Notes: generated by a model not told the origin, from the letters alone. A stretch of DNA of 42,572 nt from an uncultured Lacinutrix sp. (GCF_947500325.1 NZ_CANMRQ010000026.1:1-42572); one strand, 5' to 3'. Shown: positions 1 through 9,929, counted from the first letter of the stretch. Translations and numbers: made by a program.

Positions 1-3000
1 AAATGGTTACTAACACCATCGCCATCTGTATCATATGCTGGCTCTACCATACCATTTACATCGCCTACCATTGGGTCGGCTGGATCATCATCTAAGTAAT
101 TTGGTACACCATCGTTATCATCATCCCCACTTGGATCACCTGGTCCTTCTGCAACATCTAAGATACCATCGTTATCATCATCTTGATCTACGGCATCTGG
201 AATGCCATCCATATCAGAATCTGGTCCAGTAATAGAGATTGTTACTGTCGCTTGCTCACAAACTGATGATCCACTTGCATCATTACAAACTTGATAAATG
301 ATGGTAACATCTCCATATTCCATACTAGCAGGAGAATATGTAATCTCGCCTGTAGTTGTATCTATACTTACCATTCCACTCGCAGTTCCTGTTCCTGTAT
401 CTGTAACTGTTGTTATTCCTCCATTAGTTAAATCATTATTATCTAAATAATCATCATTATCTAAAACATCAATAGTTACAGGAATTCCAATACCTGTATT
501 TGCTGTATCATCTTCTGCTGTTGGCGCACCAGGATTAGGATCTGACGGATCAGGATTCCCATCTCCATCCGTATCTGCGGCTGTTTGTGTAAAGTTTATT
601 GTTATTGTTGCTATTGAAGTTGCACAATTAGCTACTGTATAATTAAAGATATATGTTCCTGAAGATAAAGCTGAACTATCTAATGTTCCTGCTCCTTGAT
701 CAAAACTCGATCCAGGATCATCTGAACCAGATACCGTATCTAAATCCCAAGTTCCTCCTGTATCTGGTGTTCCTAAAAGGGTTGTGAACAAATCTATTAA
801 ACCTGTTGTTGTATCAGCCGAAATTGTATTATCACTACCTGCATTTGGAGCCATTTGTACTGAAACAGTAACCGATGTTATTCCATTCACAGTACAAGGC
901 AAAATAGCATTTACTGTATAATCAAATTCATAAATTCCACCTGTAGTAGGATCATAAGTTTCTGCTCCTGCACTAAAGTCTCCTCCGGGATTATTTGGAG
1001 AACTTCCAGACACACTCCATGAACCACCTAAGTCTGCTCCAGTTATTAACGTATTTAAATCAACAACAGCATCTCCTGCGCAAACAAAAGCATCTGTACT
1101 TATTCCAGAATTTGGATTATCTATTACTGTCACTTCTACAACATCTTCACCTCCACAGTCTGTACCATTATCTGCAGAAAGCCTAAACCATGTGGTCTCA
1201 TTAACAACAACTGAAGGTGTTAATGTTCCATTTTCAAAACCTGTACTCCATGGTCCTGTTGCACTATCTGTACTATAAGACCATTCATATCCTCCGGTAC
1301 TATTTAACCCAATATTGTTTTGGATATTAAGCGTTTCTCCTGCTACCACTGGGGCAGTAAAAGGTACTTCATAAATAGAAGCTGTACCAGGTGTACAAGA
1401 CCCATCATTAATTTGTGCTGCTGGGGTACCATCTGGAATAACACCACTAGTAAATGAAGAGGTATTCGCTCCTTCTGAAAAAGAAATAATTACGGAGTCT
1501 ATTTCGCCGACATCTAAATTTTCACAATCATATACTTGTACTTTCCATCCACCTTGCCTAGCATCATAACCAATAAACGGTGTTATATCAATTGGAGTAG
1601 GACCAACAGCAGGTGAAAAAACAGTACAAACAGTCGAATTATTTGATGGATTTGCATAATACGCATTATAAGTTCCTGTCAAAGCAGGTCCTGCACCACT
1701 ACATGCATTGTTTCTTGAGAATTCACATATATCAAAAACTGGAAGTGTTGGTACAATGGTTTGATCATTCGTAAATGTTAAATTGACAGCATTATCTGCT
1801 GCATAACATGGGGATCCATTTTCATTTATCCCTAAAGGAATGGTTATCAAACCATCAGGAGAAACCATATAATAACCTACATCGGATATATAGGTATGTG
1901 TTATATTGAAAGTCACTGAAAAGATAGTTGAAGCTGTTATCTTGAAAGGTCTCTCTACTGGATCATAATAAGTAAATGTTGGATTGTTAGCTGCAATACC
2001 GTTTAAGCTTATAGTATCTCCTAGACAAGCGGTTAAATCGGTTCCGGCATTTGGTTGAATTTGTGTATTCCATACCCATGCTCTTCCTTCTTCTATTGTT
2101 CCTCCATCATTACGTACCACCAAATATCCTCCATCAACTAAACCAGTTTGTAAAGGTGTCGAATTTAAAGCGTAATCATCATAAGAATTGCTTGTTGGGT
2201 TATATATATACCAATCATAAGTTGTCCCTACTCCTCCAATTGGGGACTCTAACTGTCCTGCTCCTGCTCCACCATCAAAAATAAAAATAGGATCGTCTGA
2301 GTTTGCCGAAAAAATTGCATTGCTATAACTAGTAGTCAAAGTTCCACAATTTGTAGAGGCAGCTGGTGCTGTTAAAGCTATTTCACTTCCTTCTAATTTT
2401 ATAACTAAAACTGTTGTTATTGCATCTGCACATGGTCCAGCTCCAGAAACCACATAATTAAAAGTTGAAGGGCCTAAAGGTAAACCTGATACGGTTACTA
2501 TACTTCCAGCTAAAGCTCCAGTACTATCATTATCAACCCATGTGCCTCCGGCATCTTGAGCTCCATCTAAAGCTGTAAGTAAATCAACTGTGGTATCAGT
2601 TGTAAATACATATAAAGGGCCAGAGGTTGAACCAGAATTTGGAGGATTAGTTAATGTTATAGTTGCCGTAGCAGTTGCAGAGGTATTTCCAAAAGGATCG
2701 GTAACCGTAATTTCTACAATTCTTGGAGTAGCAGTTTCTGGCACTGCAGTAGAATTTTTATAAACTAAATCATCTAATGTATTACGTAATGTATTTACAT
2801 CTGCACTATCATTATTAACGGTTAATGTTGTTGTACCGTTACCAGTAACTGAAATTCCTGGAAAAATTCCTTTTATACTTAAATCCTCATTACCTATATC
2901 TTGTGGGTTTGTTAATGTGATGGTCATAAATGAAAGACCGTGTGGCGCTGTAAATACAGAAGTTGCTCCAGTGGTTGCAGTATCTATAAACTCTGAACTA

Positions 3001-3839
3001 TTAGAACAACCAGGTACATTTATATCTATTCCCCCAGCTCCAGTTAGATTTGTATCGTCTAACCTTATATATGGTGTAGGAGCTAAATCTAACGTAAACG
3101 GTTCTCCAGAAGCAGCCTCAGTTGCATCTGTAACATAATATTCAACTGACAATGTTGTAACTGCAATATTACTTTGAACTATCCAATACGTGCCTGCACT
3201 AGTAATTGATGCATTAGATCCAATATGGATTTCAGAAGTATTATTATTATTAATAAAATGTCCCGGTTGTCCATTGGTAAGGTTTCCTGTAAATAAAGCT
3301 CCCGGATCTGGACTAGAAATTTTAATATTCTCTGTCCTTATAAGATCACTATGTTCTTGAGAGCTTAAAATGACATGTACTGGTTCACTAAATGTATAAG
3401 TGTACGTATTTCCAGATACTCCTATAATAGCTCTTGAATTATTAAAACTGCTTGTAAGAGTTACTGTTGGAGGAACTGCATTGACTACTCCGCTAACGGT
3501 TGCAGAAGGAGACCTTGCAATATCAACAGTAACATAAGTTGTACCATCACCAATTGCAGAAAAACTACTTGTTTGAAAATTAGTTTCTGGTAAAGTACCA
3601 GATAAACCTCCCCAAGTATTTACTACTTGTGCCTTAGCTTCAAAAGAAAAAGCAAATAAAAATATTAATAAAAAATAAGGAACAATAAATATATTAAACT
3701 TTACGTTAACCCTATTATTTGGAAATTGATTTTTAATTATTTTTTGAACAAATGTTCCTTTTCCTATAGAGCTACATATATTATTTTTAAAAAATAATAT
3801 ATTAACCCTTGAGAAAATACTTTGAAAATATTTCAACAT
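1..3839 (-). CDS. Giant secreted multidomain surface protein (partial, C-terminus beyond left edge)
   Basis: The minus-strand frame from ATG at 3839 stays open to base 1 (1279 codons, no stop), so the C-terminus lies outside the window. Residues 1-48 form a long polar N-region, 49-66 are hydrophobic, and AKA (68-70) followed by Gln looks like a signal peptidase I site. The mature part is rich in Thr, Ser, Asp and Gly. About residues 630-787 resemble a proprotein-convertase P domain ([12 protein letters not shown], then [12 protein letters not shown]). Three related modules of 80-90 residues, each with a GGTW or GGSW core and an F-x-Y-x-V strand, sit near 400-480, 910-990 and 997-1082. A VLDNDD cadherin-like unit lies near 1107-1198. 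From about 1200 come thrombospondin type-3-like calcium motifs ([16 protein letters not shown]). Such proteins usually end in a T9SS C-terminal sorting domain and act as adhesins; that end is not visible here, so the role is inferred. Confidence 0.85.
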   Translation of the reverse strand, partial: MLKYFQSIFSRVNILFFKNNICSSIGKGTFVQKIIKNQFPNNRVNVKFNIFIVPYFLLIFLFAFSFEAKAQVVNTWGGLSGTLPETNFQTSSFSAIGDGTTYVTVDIARSPSATVSGVVNAVPPTVTLTSSFNNSRAIIGVSGNTYTYTFSEPVHVILSSQEHSDLIRTENIKISSPDPGALFTGNLTNGQPGHFINNNNTSEIHIGSNASITSAGTYWIVQSNIAVTTLSVEYYVTDATEAASGEPFTLDLAPTPYIRLDDTNLTGAGGIDINVPGCSNSSEFIDTATTGATSVFTAPHGLSFMTITLTNPQDIGNEDLSIKGIFPGISVTGNGTTTLTVNNDSADVNTLRNTLDDLVYKNSTAVPETATPRIVEITVTDPFGNTSATATATITLTNPPNSGSTSGPLYVFTTDTTVDLLTALDGAQDAGGTWVDNDSTGALAGSIVTVSGLPLGPSTFNYVVSGAGPCADAITTVLVIKLEGSEIALTAPAASTNCGTLTTSYSNAIFSANSDDPIFIFDGGAGAGQLESPIGGVGTTYDWYIYNPTSNSYDDYALNSTPLQTGLVDGGYLVVRNDGGTIEEGRAWVWNTQIQPNAGTDLTACLGDTISLNGIAANNPTFTYYDPVERPFKITASTIFSVTFNITHTYISDVGYYMVSPDGLITIPLGINENGSPCYAADNAVNLTFTNDQTIVPTLPVFDICEFSRNNACSGAGPALTGTYNAYYANPSNNSTVCTVFSPAVGPTPIDITPFIGYDARQGGWKVQVYDCENLDVGEIDSVIISFSEGANTSSFTSGVIPDGTPAAQINDGSCTPGTASIYEVPFTAPVVAGETLNIQNNIGLNSTGGYEWSYSTDSATGPWSTGFENGTLTPSVVVNETTWFRLSADNGTDCGGEDVVEVTVIDNPNSGISTDAFVCAGDAVVDLNTLITGADLGGSWSVSGSSPNNPGGDFSAGAETYDPTTGGIYEFDYTVNAILPCTVNGITSVTVSVQMAPNAGSDNTISADTTTGLIDLFTTLLGTPDTGGTWDLDTVSGSDDPGSSFDQGAGTLDSSALSSGTYIFNYTVANCATSIATITINFTQTAADTDGDGNPDPSDPNPGAPTAEDDTANTGIGIPVTIDVLDNDDYLDNNDLTNGGITTVTDTGTGTASGMVSIDTTTGEITYSPASMEYGDVTIIYQVCNDASGSSVCEQATVTISITGPDSDMDGIPDAVDQDDDNDGILDVAEGPGDPSGDDDNDGVPNYLDDDPADPMVGDVNGMVEPAYDTDGDGVSNH

Positions 3840-3862
3840 AATGGTCAGTTTTATTAGTAAAA

Positions 3863-3890
3863 TTGGTTATTATTCCTGACCCTACTTTTG
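3863..3890 (+). promoter_or_regulatory. Consensus plus-strand promoter without an annotated gene
   Basis: TTG at 3863-3865 and TACTTTTG at 3883-3890 are separated by 17 bases, matching the Bacteroidota -33/-7 pattern (TTG, then TAnnTTTG). No plus-strand gene follows before the tRNAs, which lie on the other strand. In AT-rich DNA such a match can occur by chance, so this is only a candidate. Confidence 0.35.
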
Positions 3891-3932
3891 TATGCTCGCC
3901 AAAGTTTTACAATTGTAGGGTTTATTCATATT

Positions 3933-3972
3933 CTTAATTAAACCATGACTATAAATTCATGGTTTAATTAAG
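3933..3972. repeat. Perfect 16-bp inverted repeat (hairpin)
   Basis: The left arm CTTAATTAAACCATGA (3933-3948) is exactly complementary to the right arm at 3957-3972, with an 8-base loop. There is no T-run on either side, so it is not a standard intrinsic terminator. It lies 94 bases upstream of the surface-protein start, in its probable leader or upstream control region. It could be a leader structure, a protein-binding palindrome or part of a small RNA. Confidence 0.7.
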
Positions 3973-4056
3973 AGGGATATTAATAATTTTAGTGAGGGAT
4001 TCGTTTAATTTTGAACCAAATTATACAATATAGGATACATAACTATATTTAAACAC

Positions 4057-4092
4057 CTTACAAAAAATAAGGTTTTTCCTTTTTTTTGTAAG
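4057..4092 (+). terminator. T-rich hairpin, possible terminator
   Basis: The left arm CTTACAAAAAATAAGG (4057-4072) pairs with the right arm (4078-4092) apart from one unpaired base; the loop is five T. The right arm itself carries eight T. It could end a plus-strand transcript from the promoter at 3863-3890, but the classical order of GC-rich stem followed by a U-run is missing. Confidence 0.4.
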
Positions 4093-4273
4093 TATTATCT
4101 TCAGCTTCAATCTTATTAAATACTTAAAATCAATTATAAATATCTATAACTATTCAATTCTATATTTTAAATTTAGATGAGTGCTAACAGTTCTGTAGAT
4201 GAATGTAATGTTTCTGTCTTTAAATTGTTGTTTCTTAAGTTAAAACAGGCAACTTATAATCTTACGTAGACTA

Positions 4274-4310
4274 CAAAAAAAAGCCTCGAAAACAAATGTT
4301 TTCGAGGCTT
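4274..4310 (-). terminator. Intrinsic terminator of the tRNA-Gly/tRNA-Leu transcript
   Basis: A perfect 13-bp stem (arms 4281-4293 and 4298-4310, AAGCCTCGAAAAC) with a 4-base loop is followed on the minus strand by a run of T (A's at 4274-4280). It begins three bases beyond the 3' end of tRNA-Leu. The stem base AAGCCTCGA recurs in the terminator at 40088-40119. Confidence 0.85.
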
Positions 4311-4312
4311 AG

Positions 4313-4396
4313 TACTGAAGACGGGACTTGAACCCGTACGTCCTAATGGACATTGGATTTTAAGTCCAACGTGTCTACCAATTCCACCACTTCAGC
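4313..4396 (-). tRNA. tRNA-Leu (anticodon TAA)
   Basis: The minus strand folds as an 84-base class II tRNA. The acceptor GCTGAAG pairs with CTTCAGT (one G-U pair). The D arm is GGTGGAATTGGTAGACAC, the anticodon loop ACTTAAAAT gives UAA, a variable arm is present, and the T arm contains GGTTCAAGTCC. No 3' CCA is encoded. It is co-transcribed with tRNA-Gly, which lies 30 bases upstream, and is followed at once by a terminator. Confidence 0.95.
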
Positions 4397-4426
4397 ATGG
4401 AATATTTTTTAAAGGAAATATCTCAG

Positions 4427-4498
4427 AGCGAAAGACGGGATTTGAACCCGCGACCCCCACCTTGGCAAGGTGATGCTCTACCCCTGAGCTACTTTCGC
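4427..4498 (-). tRNA. tRNA-Gly (anticodon GCC)
   Basis: The minus strand folds as a 72-base tRNA. The acceptor GCGAAAG pairs with CTTTCGC, the D arm contains AGCTCAGGGGTAGAGC, the anticodon stem-loop CCTTGCCAAGG gives GCC, and the T arm contains GGGTTCAAATCCC. CCA is not encoded. It is the first gene of a two-tRNA transcript. Confidence 0.96.
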
Positions 4499-4537
4499 AG
4501 TCTTTTAATGAACATAACAATATCGCTATTGCGGATG

Positions 4538-4567
4538 CAAATTTAAGTCTTTTTTACAAATACCAAA
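4538..4567 (-). promoter_or_regulatory. Promoter of the tRNA-Gly/tRNA-Leu transcript
   Basis: Read on the minus strand, TTTG (4564-4567) is followed after 18 bases by TAAATTTG (4538-4545), an exact match to the Bacteroidota -33/-7 consensus. It lies about 40 bases upstream of tRNA-Gly and just after the mutS stop, so the tRNAs need not depend on mutS transcription. Confidence 0.7.
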
Positions 4568-4598
4568 GTGTTTTTAAAAAAATTATTAAATATTTTTT

Positions 4599-7211
4599 TT
4601 AAGTAGCTTTTGTCTTAACTAACATTCGTTTTATTTCATTCAATTTCATTAGTGCTTCAACTGGGGTAAGTGTATCAATATCAGTCAATAATATTTCTTC
4701 TTTTATTTCTTCTAGCAACGGATCATCTAAATTAAAAAAGCTTAACTGCATTTCATCTTTTATAGATTTCACTTTATTAGTTAGTTCTTCACTAGAATGA
4801 GATTTTTCTAATTTCTTTAAAATTTTATTAGCGCGATGTAATACCTGTTGTGGCATTCCTGCTAATTTGGCAACGTGAATACCAAAACTATGCTCACTTC
4901 CTCCTTCTACTAATTTTCTTAAAAACAAGACATTATCCTTTAATTCTTTAACTGAAACATTGAAGTTTTTAATTCGAGAAAACGTTTCTGTCATTTCATT
5001 TAACTCGTGATAATGTGTTGCAAATAACGTTTTTGCTTTAGCTGGATGCTCATGTAAATATTCACTAATTGCCCATGCTATGGAAATACCATCATAAGTA
5101 CTTGTTCCTCTTCCTATTTCATCTAAAAGCACTAAACTTCTATCTGAGATATTATTAAGTATCGAAGCCGTTTCATTCATCTCTACCATGAATGTTGACT
5201 CTCCCATTGATATATTATCGCTTGCTCCTACTCTTGTGAATATTTTATCTACTAATCCAATTCTTGCCGATTCTGCTGGTACAAAACTTCCAATTTGAGC
5301 TAATAATACTATTAGTGCTGTTTGCCTAAGTATTGCCGATTTACCTGACATATTAGGTCCAGTAATCATAATAATTTGCTGTGTATCTCTATCTAAAAAC
5401 ACATCATTTGCTATATACTGCTCTCCTATTGGTAATTGTTTTTCAATTACAGGGTGACGCCCTTCTTTTATCTCTAAATCGTACGAATCATCAATTATTG
5501 GGTACACATAATCATTATCATTAGCTAATTGTGCAAATCCACATAAGCAATCTAATTGACCAATTAAGAATGCATTTTGTTGTACAGCTTTAATATATTG
5601 GTTCATCCAAATCACTAAATCTCCAAACAATTGCTGTTCTATAGAAAGGATTTTTTCTTCTGCTCCAAGAATTTTCGCTTCGTACTCTTTTAACTCTTCA
5701 GTAATATAACGTTCTGCATTTACTAATGTTTGCTTTCTAATCCATTCTTCAGGGACTTTATCCTTATGCGTATTTCTTACCTCTATATAATACCCAAATA
5801 CATTATTCGATGCTATTTTTAAAGACGTAATACCTGTTCGTTCACTTTCTCTTTGTAGCATTTTATCTAAATACTCCTTTCCTGAAGAAGATAAAGCTCT
5901 TAACTCATCTAACTCTGAAGAAAAACCTTCTGCTATTGTATTTCCTTTTAAAACATTTACAGGCGCTTCTTCATTAATAGTTATCTTAATTTTTTCTCTA
6001 AGTAAATCACAGCTCTGAAGTGTATCTCCAATTACTTTTAGTGATTCATTATCGCAATTTGACGATAACTCTTTTATTGGCAATATTGCTTCTAAAGAGT
6101 TTTTAAGTTGTATTACCTCTCTAGGGCTAACTTTTCCTGTCGCAGTTTTAGAAATAAGTCTTTCTAAATCTCCTATTGATTTAATATGATTTTGAATCTT
6201 TCCATGAATTGTTTTTTCGGCTTTTAAGAAAGAGACTACTTCATGGCGTTGTTTTATTTTTTCAACATTTTTAAGAGGCAATGCTAACCATCTTTTTAAC
6301 AATCTACCTCCCATTGGAGAGATTGTTTTATCAATGACATTTAATAATGTAACAGCATTGTTATTAGTTGAATTATATAATTCTAAATTTCGAATAGTAA
6401 AACGATCCATCCAAACATATTCATCTTCTGCTATTCTTGATACAGAAGTAATATGTTCTAATTTATTATGTTGCGTTTCTGCTAAATAATGTAAAATTGA
6501 ACCTGATGCAATAACGCCTTCTTTTAAATCTTCAATACCAAAGCCTTTTAAAGATTTAGTATTAAAATGTTTTAAAAGTGTTTCATTAGCATAATCTGTT
6601 TGATACACCCAATCTTCTAAATTAAAAGTATGAAAATCGCCGCCAAAGATTTCATTAAATTGCAATCGCTTTTGCTTAGATACTAATATTTCGCTTGGAT
6701 TAAAATTCTGTAACAACTTGTCTATATATTCTTGATTTCCTTGAGATGTTAAAAACTCTCCTGTAGAAATATCAAGAAAAGCAATACCAATATTGTTTTT
6801 ACCAAAATAAACAGAGCATAAAAAATTATTAGTTTTAGATTGGAGCACTTCATCATTTAGAGCGACTCCAGGTGTTACCAATTCTGTAACTCCTCTTTTA
6901 ACAATCGTTTTTGTTTGTTTAGGGTCTTCTAATTGATCACATATAGCAACACGCTCTCCTGCCTTAACCAATTTTGGCAAATATGTATTTAATGAGTGAT
7001 GCGGAAAACCTGCTAATTCAGTTTCTGTTTCACTTCCAGCTCCTCTTTTAGTTAAAATAATCCCTAAAATCCCAGCAGTTTTAACAGCATCACTGCCAAA
7101 GGTTTCGTAGAAATCTCCAACTCGGAATAACAACAATGCATCAGGATACTTTGCCTTAATTGCATTATACTGTTTCATTAAAGGCGTTACTTTTTTCGTC
7201 TTTTTTGCCAA
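4599..7211 (-). CDS. mutS: DNA mismatch repair ATPase MutS
   Basis: At 870 aa this is full length for MutS, the homodimer that finds mispairs and small loops and recruits MutL. The mismatch-reading motif GDFYETFG is at about residues 33-40 (Phe34, Glu36). The connector, lever and clamp regions follow. Walker A (TGPNMSGKS) lies near 617-625 and Walker B ([14 protein letters not shown]) near 694-707; a C-terminal dimerisation helix region ends the protein. The chosen start is TTG at 7211, giving [14 protein letters not shown], which matches MutS N-termini; no in-frame ATG lies just upstream. It is divergent from the TrmH gene. No mutL is present in the window. Confidence 0.97.
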   Translation of the reverse strand: MAKKTKKVTPLMKQYNAIKAKYPDALLLFRVGDFYETFGSDAVKTAGILGIILTKRGAGSETETELAGFPHHSLNTYLPKLVKAGERVAICDQLEDPKQTKTIVKRGVTELVTPGVALNDEVLQSKTNNFLCSVYFGKNNIGIAFLDISTGEFLTSQGNQEYIDKLLQNFNPSEILVSKQKRLQFNEIFGGDFHTFNLEDWVYQTDYANETLLKHFNTKSLKGFGIEDLKEGVIASGSILHYLAETQHNKLEHITSVSRIAEDEYVWMDRFTIRNLELYNSTNNNAVTLLNVIDKTISPMGGRLLKRWLALPLKNVEKIKQRHEVVSFLKAEKTIHGKIQNHIKSIGDLERLISKTATGKVSPREVIQLKNSLEAILPIKELSSNCDNESLKVIGDTLQSCDLLREKIKITINEEAPVNVLKGNTIAEGFSSELDELRALSSSGKEYLDKMLQRESERTGITSLKIASNNVFGYYIEVRNTHKDKVPEEWIRKQTLVNAERYITEELKEYEAKILGAEEKILSIEQQLFGDLVIWMNQYIKAVQQNAFLIGQLDCLCGFAQLANDNDYVYPIIDDSYDLEIKEGRHPVIEKQLPIGEQYIANDVFLDRDTQQIIMITGPNMSGKSAILRQTALIVLLAQIGSFVPAESARIGLVDKIFTRVGASDNISMGESTFMVEMNETASILNNISDRSLVLLDEIGRGTSTYDGISIAWAISEYLHEHPAKAKTLFATHYHELNEMTETFSRIKNFNVSVKELKDNVLFLRKLVEGGSEHSFGIHVAKLAGMPQQVLHRANKILKKLEKSHSSEELTNKVKSIKDEMQLSFFNLDDPLLEEIKEEILLTDIDTLTPVEALMKLNEIKRMLVKTKAT

Positions 7212-7332
7212 TGGAATTCTGTTTTTAAGTAAGTTTGCTAATGTAACTAAATATTGATTTTTTTTAAAGTCAATTTCATTTAAGTTATCTATAATTATTC
7301 ACAAGATAACTGTTTGATTCAATTAATATAAG

Positions 7333-7869
7333 ATGCGAAAATTAAAAAATAATGAACTTGATAGATTAAGTGTTGATAGTTTCAAATTAGCAAAAAAAAC
7401 ACCTGTCATTATTATTTTAGATAATATTAGAAGTTTAAACAATATAGGTTCTGTTTTTAGAACCAGTGATGCTTTTTTAATTGAAAAGATTTACTTGTGT
7501 GGTATTACTGCTAAACCTCCACATAAAGACATACACAAAACTGCTTTAGGAAGTACTGATACTGTTGATTGGGAATATGCAGATAACACAATGACTGTTA
7601 TTGAAAAACTTAAATTAGAAAACGTAAAAATTTGCTCTATAGAACAAGCTGAAAATGCTACTATGTTAAATAATTTCTCTCCAGAAGAGCATACAACTTA
7701 TGCTTTAGTATTTGGTAATGAAGTTAAAGGCGTTTCTCAAGATATTGTTAGTAAGAGTGATTATGTTATTGAAATTCCTCAATATGGCACTAAGCATTCA
7801 TTAAATATTTCTGTAAGCTGTGGTGTTGTTCTTTGGGATGTGTTTTCGAAGTTATCTTTTCTAAAATAG
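7333..7869 (+). CDS. TrmH/SpoU-family RNA 2'-O-methyltransferase
   Basis: This 178-aa SAM-dependent methyltransferase of the SPOUT superfamily probably methylates a ribose 2'-hydroxyl in tRNA or rRNA. All three SpoU motifs are visible: LDNIRSLNNIGSVFRTSDAF near residues 29-48, LVFGNEVKGVS near 129-139, and IPQYGTKHSLNISVSCG near 148-164. The N-terminal L30e-like substrate-binding domain of RlmB is absent, so the enzyme is the compact form; the target nucleotide cannot be deduced. It is divergent from mutS and convergent with folK-dNK. Confidence 0.9.
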   Translation: MRKLKNNELDRLSVDSFKLAKKTPVIIILDNIRSLNNIGSVFRTSDAFLIEKIYLCGITAKPPHKDIHKTALGSTDTVDWEYADNTMTVIEKLKLENVKICSIEQAENATMLNNFSPEEHTTYALVFGNEVKGVSQDIVSKSDYVIEIPQYGTKHSLNISVSCGVVLWDVFSKLSFLK

Positions 7870-7904
7870 TAGATTCCGTATCAAATATGGTATGACAAAA
7901 GCGT

Positions 7905-9062
7905 TTAATTTTTACAAATTGCATCTAAAATAAAAAGATAATCTTCTCTACTCTTTATAAAATCACGATCTGAAATATCTATAATTTTCACATTTAATTC
8001 CGTTTGATTCTTTAAAAACTCTAAATAACCAGAATTTATTTTTTCTAGATATTCGTTATCTATATTTTGTTCGTATTCCCTGCCTCTTTTTCTAATATTC
8101 TCTTGGAGTCTTTCTGTATTTTGATATAAATAAACATACAAATCTGGTTTAGCTATATCTTTATACATTAAGTAAAATAACTTTCTGTAAAGTTTAAACT
8201 CATCTTCATGCAAAGTAATTTTAGAAAAAATAAGTGATTTAAAAATATCATAATCACTAACCATAAAATCTTTAAACAAATCTAGCTGAGATAAGTCATC
8301 ACTAATTTGCTGATAACGATCTGCTAAAAAAGACATTTCTAGAGTAAATGCATAGCGTTGCGCATCATCATAAAATTTTGGCAAAAAAGGATTATCTGCA
8401 AATCTTTCTAAAATAAGTTTTGCATTATAATCATTAGACATTTTAGTTGCTAAAGTCGTTTTTCCTGCTCCTATATTTCCTTCAATAGCTATGTAATTAT
8501 ATTTTGAAAAATCATGAAGCTGTTTACTTGGATTCTTCAACCAAATATTCACAGACTCTAATTCGCTTTCATCATCGCAATCTACCAATAATTCTGAAAT
8601 TGTTTTATTTAAGTTTGGATGATTAAATTTTGGAGCAATCGCGTTTAATGGTTCTAAAACAAATTTACGCTTATGTAACTCAGGATGCGGTACTTTTAAA
8701 GATTTAGTATCAATAATCTCTGATTCCTTTCCAGAAGTAATAAATAAAACATCTAAATCTATTGTTCGAGATTCATAACCTTTAGTTTTTGTTCTAATAC
8801 GACCTAAACCAGTTTCTATTTCTAATAATTCTTTTAAAACTTTATTTGGTTTTAAATCACTCTCAAGAATTAAACAAGCATTATAAAAATCTTCAATATC
8901 TGTATCACTATCAAAACCAAAAGCTGGGGTTTTATAAACTTTAGATATTACTCTAACACAACCAATTTTTTTATAAATAGCATCTATTGCCGATTGTAAA
9001 TTTTTAAATTTATCACCGGTATTACTTCCTAACGCTATATAAAAATTTCGTGTCTGCAACAT
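7905..9062 (-). CDS. folK: Bifunctional HPPK (FolK) and deoxynucleoside kinase fusion
   Basis: The 385-aa protein joins two enzymes. Residues 1-165 are 6-hydroxymethyl-7,8-dihydropterin pyrophosphokinase of folate synthesis (FYIALGSNTGDKF; GRIRTKTKGYESRTIDLDVL). From about residue 187 comes a deoxynucleoside kinase of the dCK/dGK type: P-loop EGNIGAGKTT, RFADNPFLPKFY, ADRYQQ, and an Arg-rich lid (RKRGREYEQNI). It would phosphorylate salvaged deoxynucleosides. I start at ATG 9062 rather than further upstream, because HPPK proteins begin a few residues before the IALGSN strand and the longer frame adds 33 residues unlike HPPK. The fusion is known in Bacteroidota. The Lys/Ser P-loop residues look intact in both halves. 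Confidence 0.9.
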   Translation of the reverse strand: MLQTRNFYIALGSNTGDKFKNLQSAIDAIYKKIGCVRVISKVYKTPAFGFDSDTDIEDFYNACLILESDLKPNKVLKELLEIETGLGRIRTKTKGYESRTIDLDVLFITSGKESEIIDTKSLKVPHPELHKRKFVLEPLNAIAPKFNHPNLNKTISELLVDCDDESELESVNIWLKNPSKQLHDFSKYNYIAIEGNIGAGKTTLATKMSNDYNAKLILERFADNPFLPKFYDDAQRYAFTLEMSFLADRYQQISDDLSQLDLFKDFMVSDYDIFKSLIFSKITLHEDEFKLYRKLFYLMYKDIAKPDLYVYLYQNTERLQENIRKRGREYEQNIDNEYLEKINSGYLEFLKNQTELNVKIIDISDRDFIKSREDYLFILDAICKN

Positions 9063-9133
9063 AAGAGAAAGCAAAATAACTAAAAGTAAATGGTTTAGTT
9101 TATATTTACTGTAAGAACTTATTAACGATTTTA

Positions 9134-9838
9134 ATGACTCTAAAAAACAAACTTCTAGCACAACGTATCTACCTGTTTTTAGGCGCCTTGTTTATAACAT
9201 CTTTAGTTGTCTCTAATTTAATTTTTCAGAAGTTTTTTTATTGGCACCCTATTGATGTTGAAATTTTTGGCAGTAAATTATTCGAGATTTCGGTTGGTAT
9301 ATTACCCTATCCTATAACTTTTTTAATTACAGATTTAATAAGTGAGATCTATGGTAAAAAGCGTGCGAATGACATTGTTATTGCTGGTATTTTTGCTTCG
9401 GTTTTTTCTCTATTCATTATTTTAATTGCTAATGAAGCACCTGCCACATCTTGGTCTTATGTAAACAATGAAATGTTTACAACCGTTTTTGGAAATTCTG
9501 TTATCGCAGTGTTTGCAAGTATGATAACTTACTTATTTGCTCAATTTGTAGACATTCAAATCTACCACTTTTGGAAACGTTTAACCAATGGTAGAAAATT
9601 GTGGCTTAGAAATAACTTTTCCACTTGGTTCTCTCAATTTGTAGACACTTTTACAATTTTAATTCTACTATGCTCTTTTGGTATTATTCCATGGGAAAAT
9701 TTTAAAGGATTATTAGTTAGTGGTTTTCTATTCAAGGTTCTTATTGCCGCTTTAGACACTCCATTTTTATATTTAGGTGTTTATTTATTTAGAAAACGTT
9801 TTAACCTAAAAATCAACGAGGAAATCGAATTATTATAA
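9134..9838 (+). CDS. Queuosine precursor transporter (YhhQ/VUT family)
   Basis: This 234-aa integral membrane protein has about six hydrophobic segments. It carries the family signature of a Pro-containing helix followed by TD and E-x-YG (LPYPITFLITDLISEIYGKK, near residues 55-74). Members import the queuosine precursors preQ0/preQ1 used for tRNA modification; the family was earlier called VUT or DUF165. The start at ATG 9134 gives a short basic N-terminus before the first helix and leaves 71 bases to the divergent folK-dNK start. Confidence 0.9.
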   Translation: MTLKNKLLAQRIYLFLGALFITSLVVSNLIFQKFFYWHPIDVEIFGSKLFEISVGILPYPITFLITDLISEIYGKKRANDIVIAGIFASVFSLFIILIANEAPATSWSYVNNEMFTTVFGNSVIAVFASMITYLFAQFVDIQIYHFWKRLTNGRKLWLRNNFSTWFSQFVDTFTILILLCSFGIIPWENFKGLLVSGFLFKVLIAALDTPFLYLGVYLFRKRFNLKINEEIELL

Positions 9839-9929
9839 ATTTGTCTTAAATTAAGAACCCATTTCGACAATTAGTATCATTATTGCGTAACTATTATAAC
9901 ACACACCCTAAAATTTAATGCTTAAGTTT

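Larger units (their letters stand above)
3840..4270. other. Gene-poor intergenic region with two hairpins
   Basis: This stretch of about 430 bases lies between the start of the giant surface protein and the tRNA terminator. I find no convincing gene. It holds the candidate plus-strand promoter (3863-3890), a perfect 16-bp hairpin (3933-3972) and a second T-rich hairpin (4057-4092). It is otherwise strongly AT-rich. It probably contains the 5' untranslated region and promoter of the surface-protein gene, but I cannot place a clear minus-strand -7/-33 pair. Confidence 0.6.

Noticed and set aside
35-3138. Plus-strand open frames at 35-232, 995-1186, 2051-2284 and 2917-3138
   Set aside because: They lie antisense to the continuous surface-protein frame and have odd composition (for example His/Leu-rich runs) that mirrors Asp- and Thr-rich codons on the other strand.
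4177-4269. Plus-strand 30-codon frame starting MSANSSVDECN
   Set aside because: It has no recognisable domain and no clear promoter close by, and such short frames are expected by chance.
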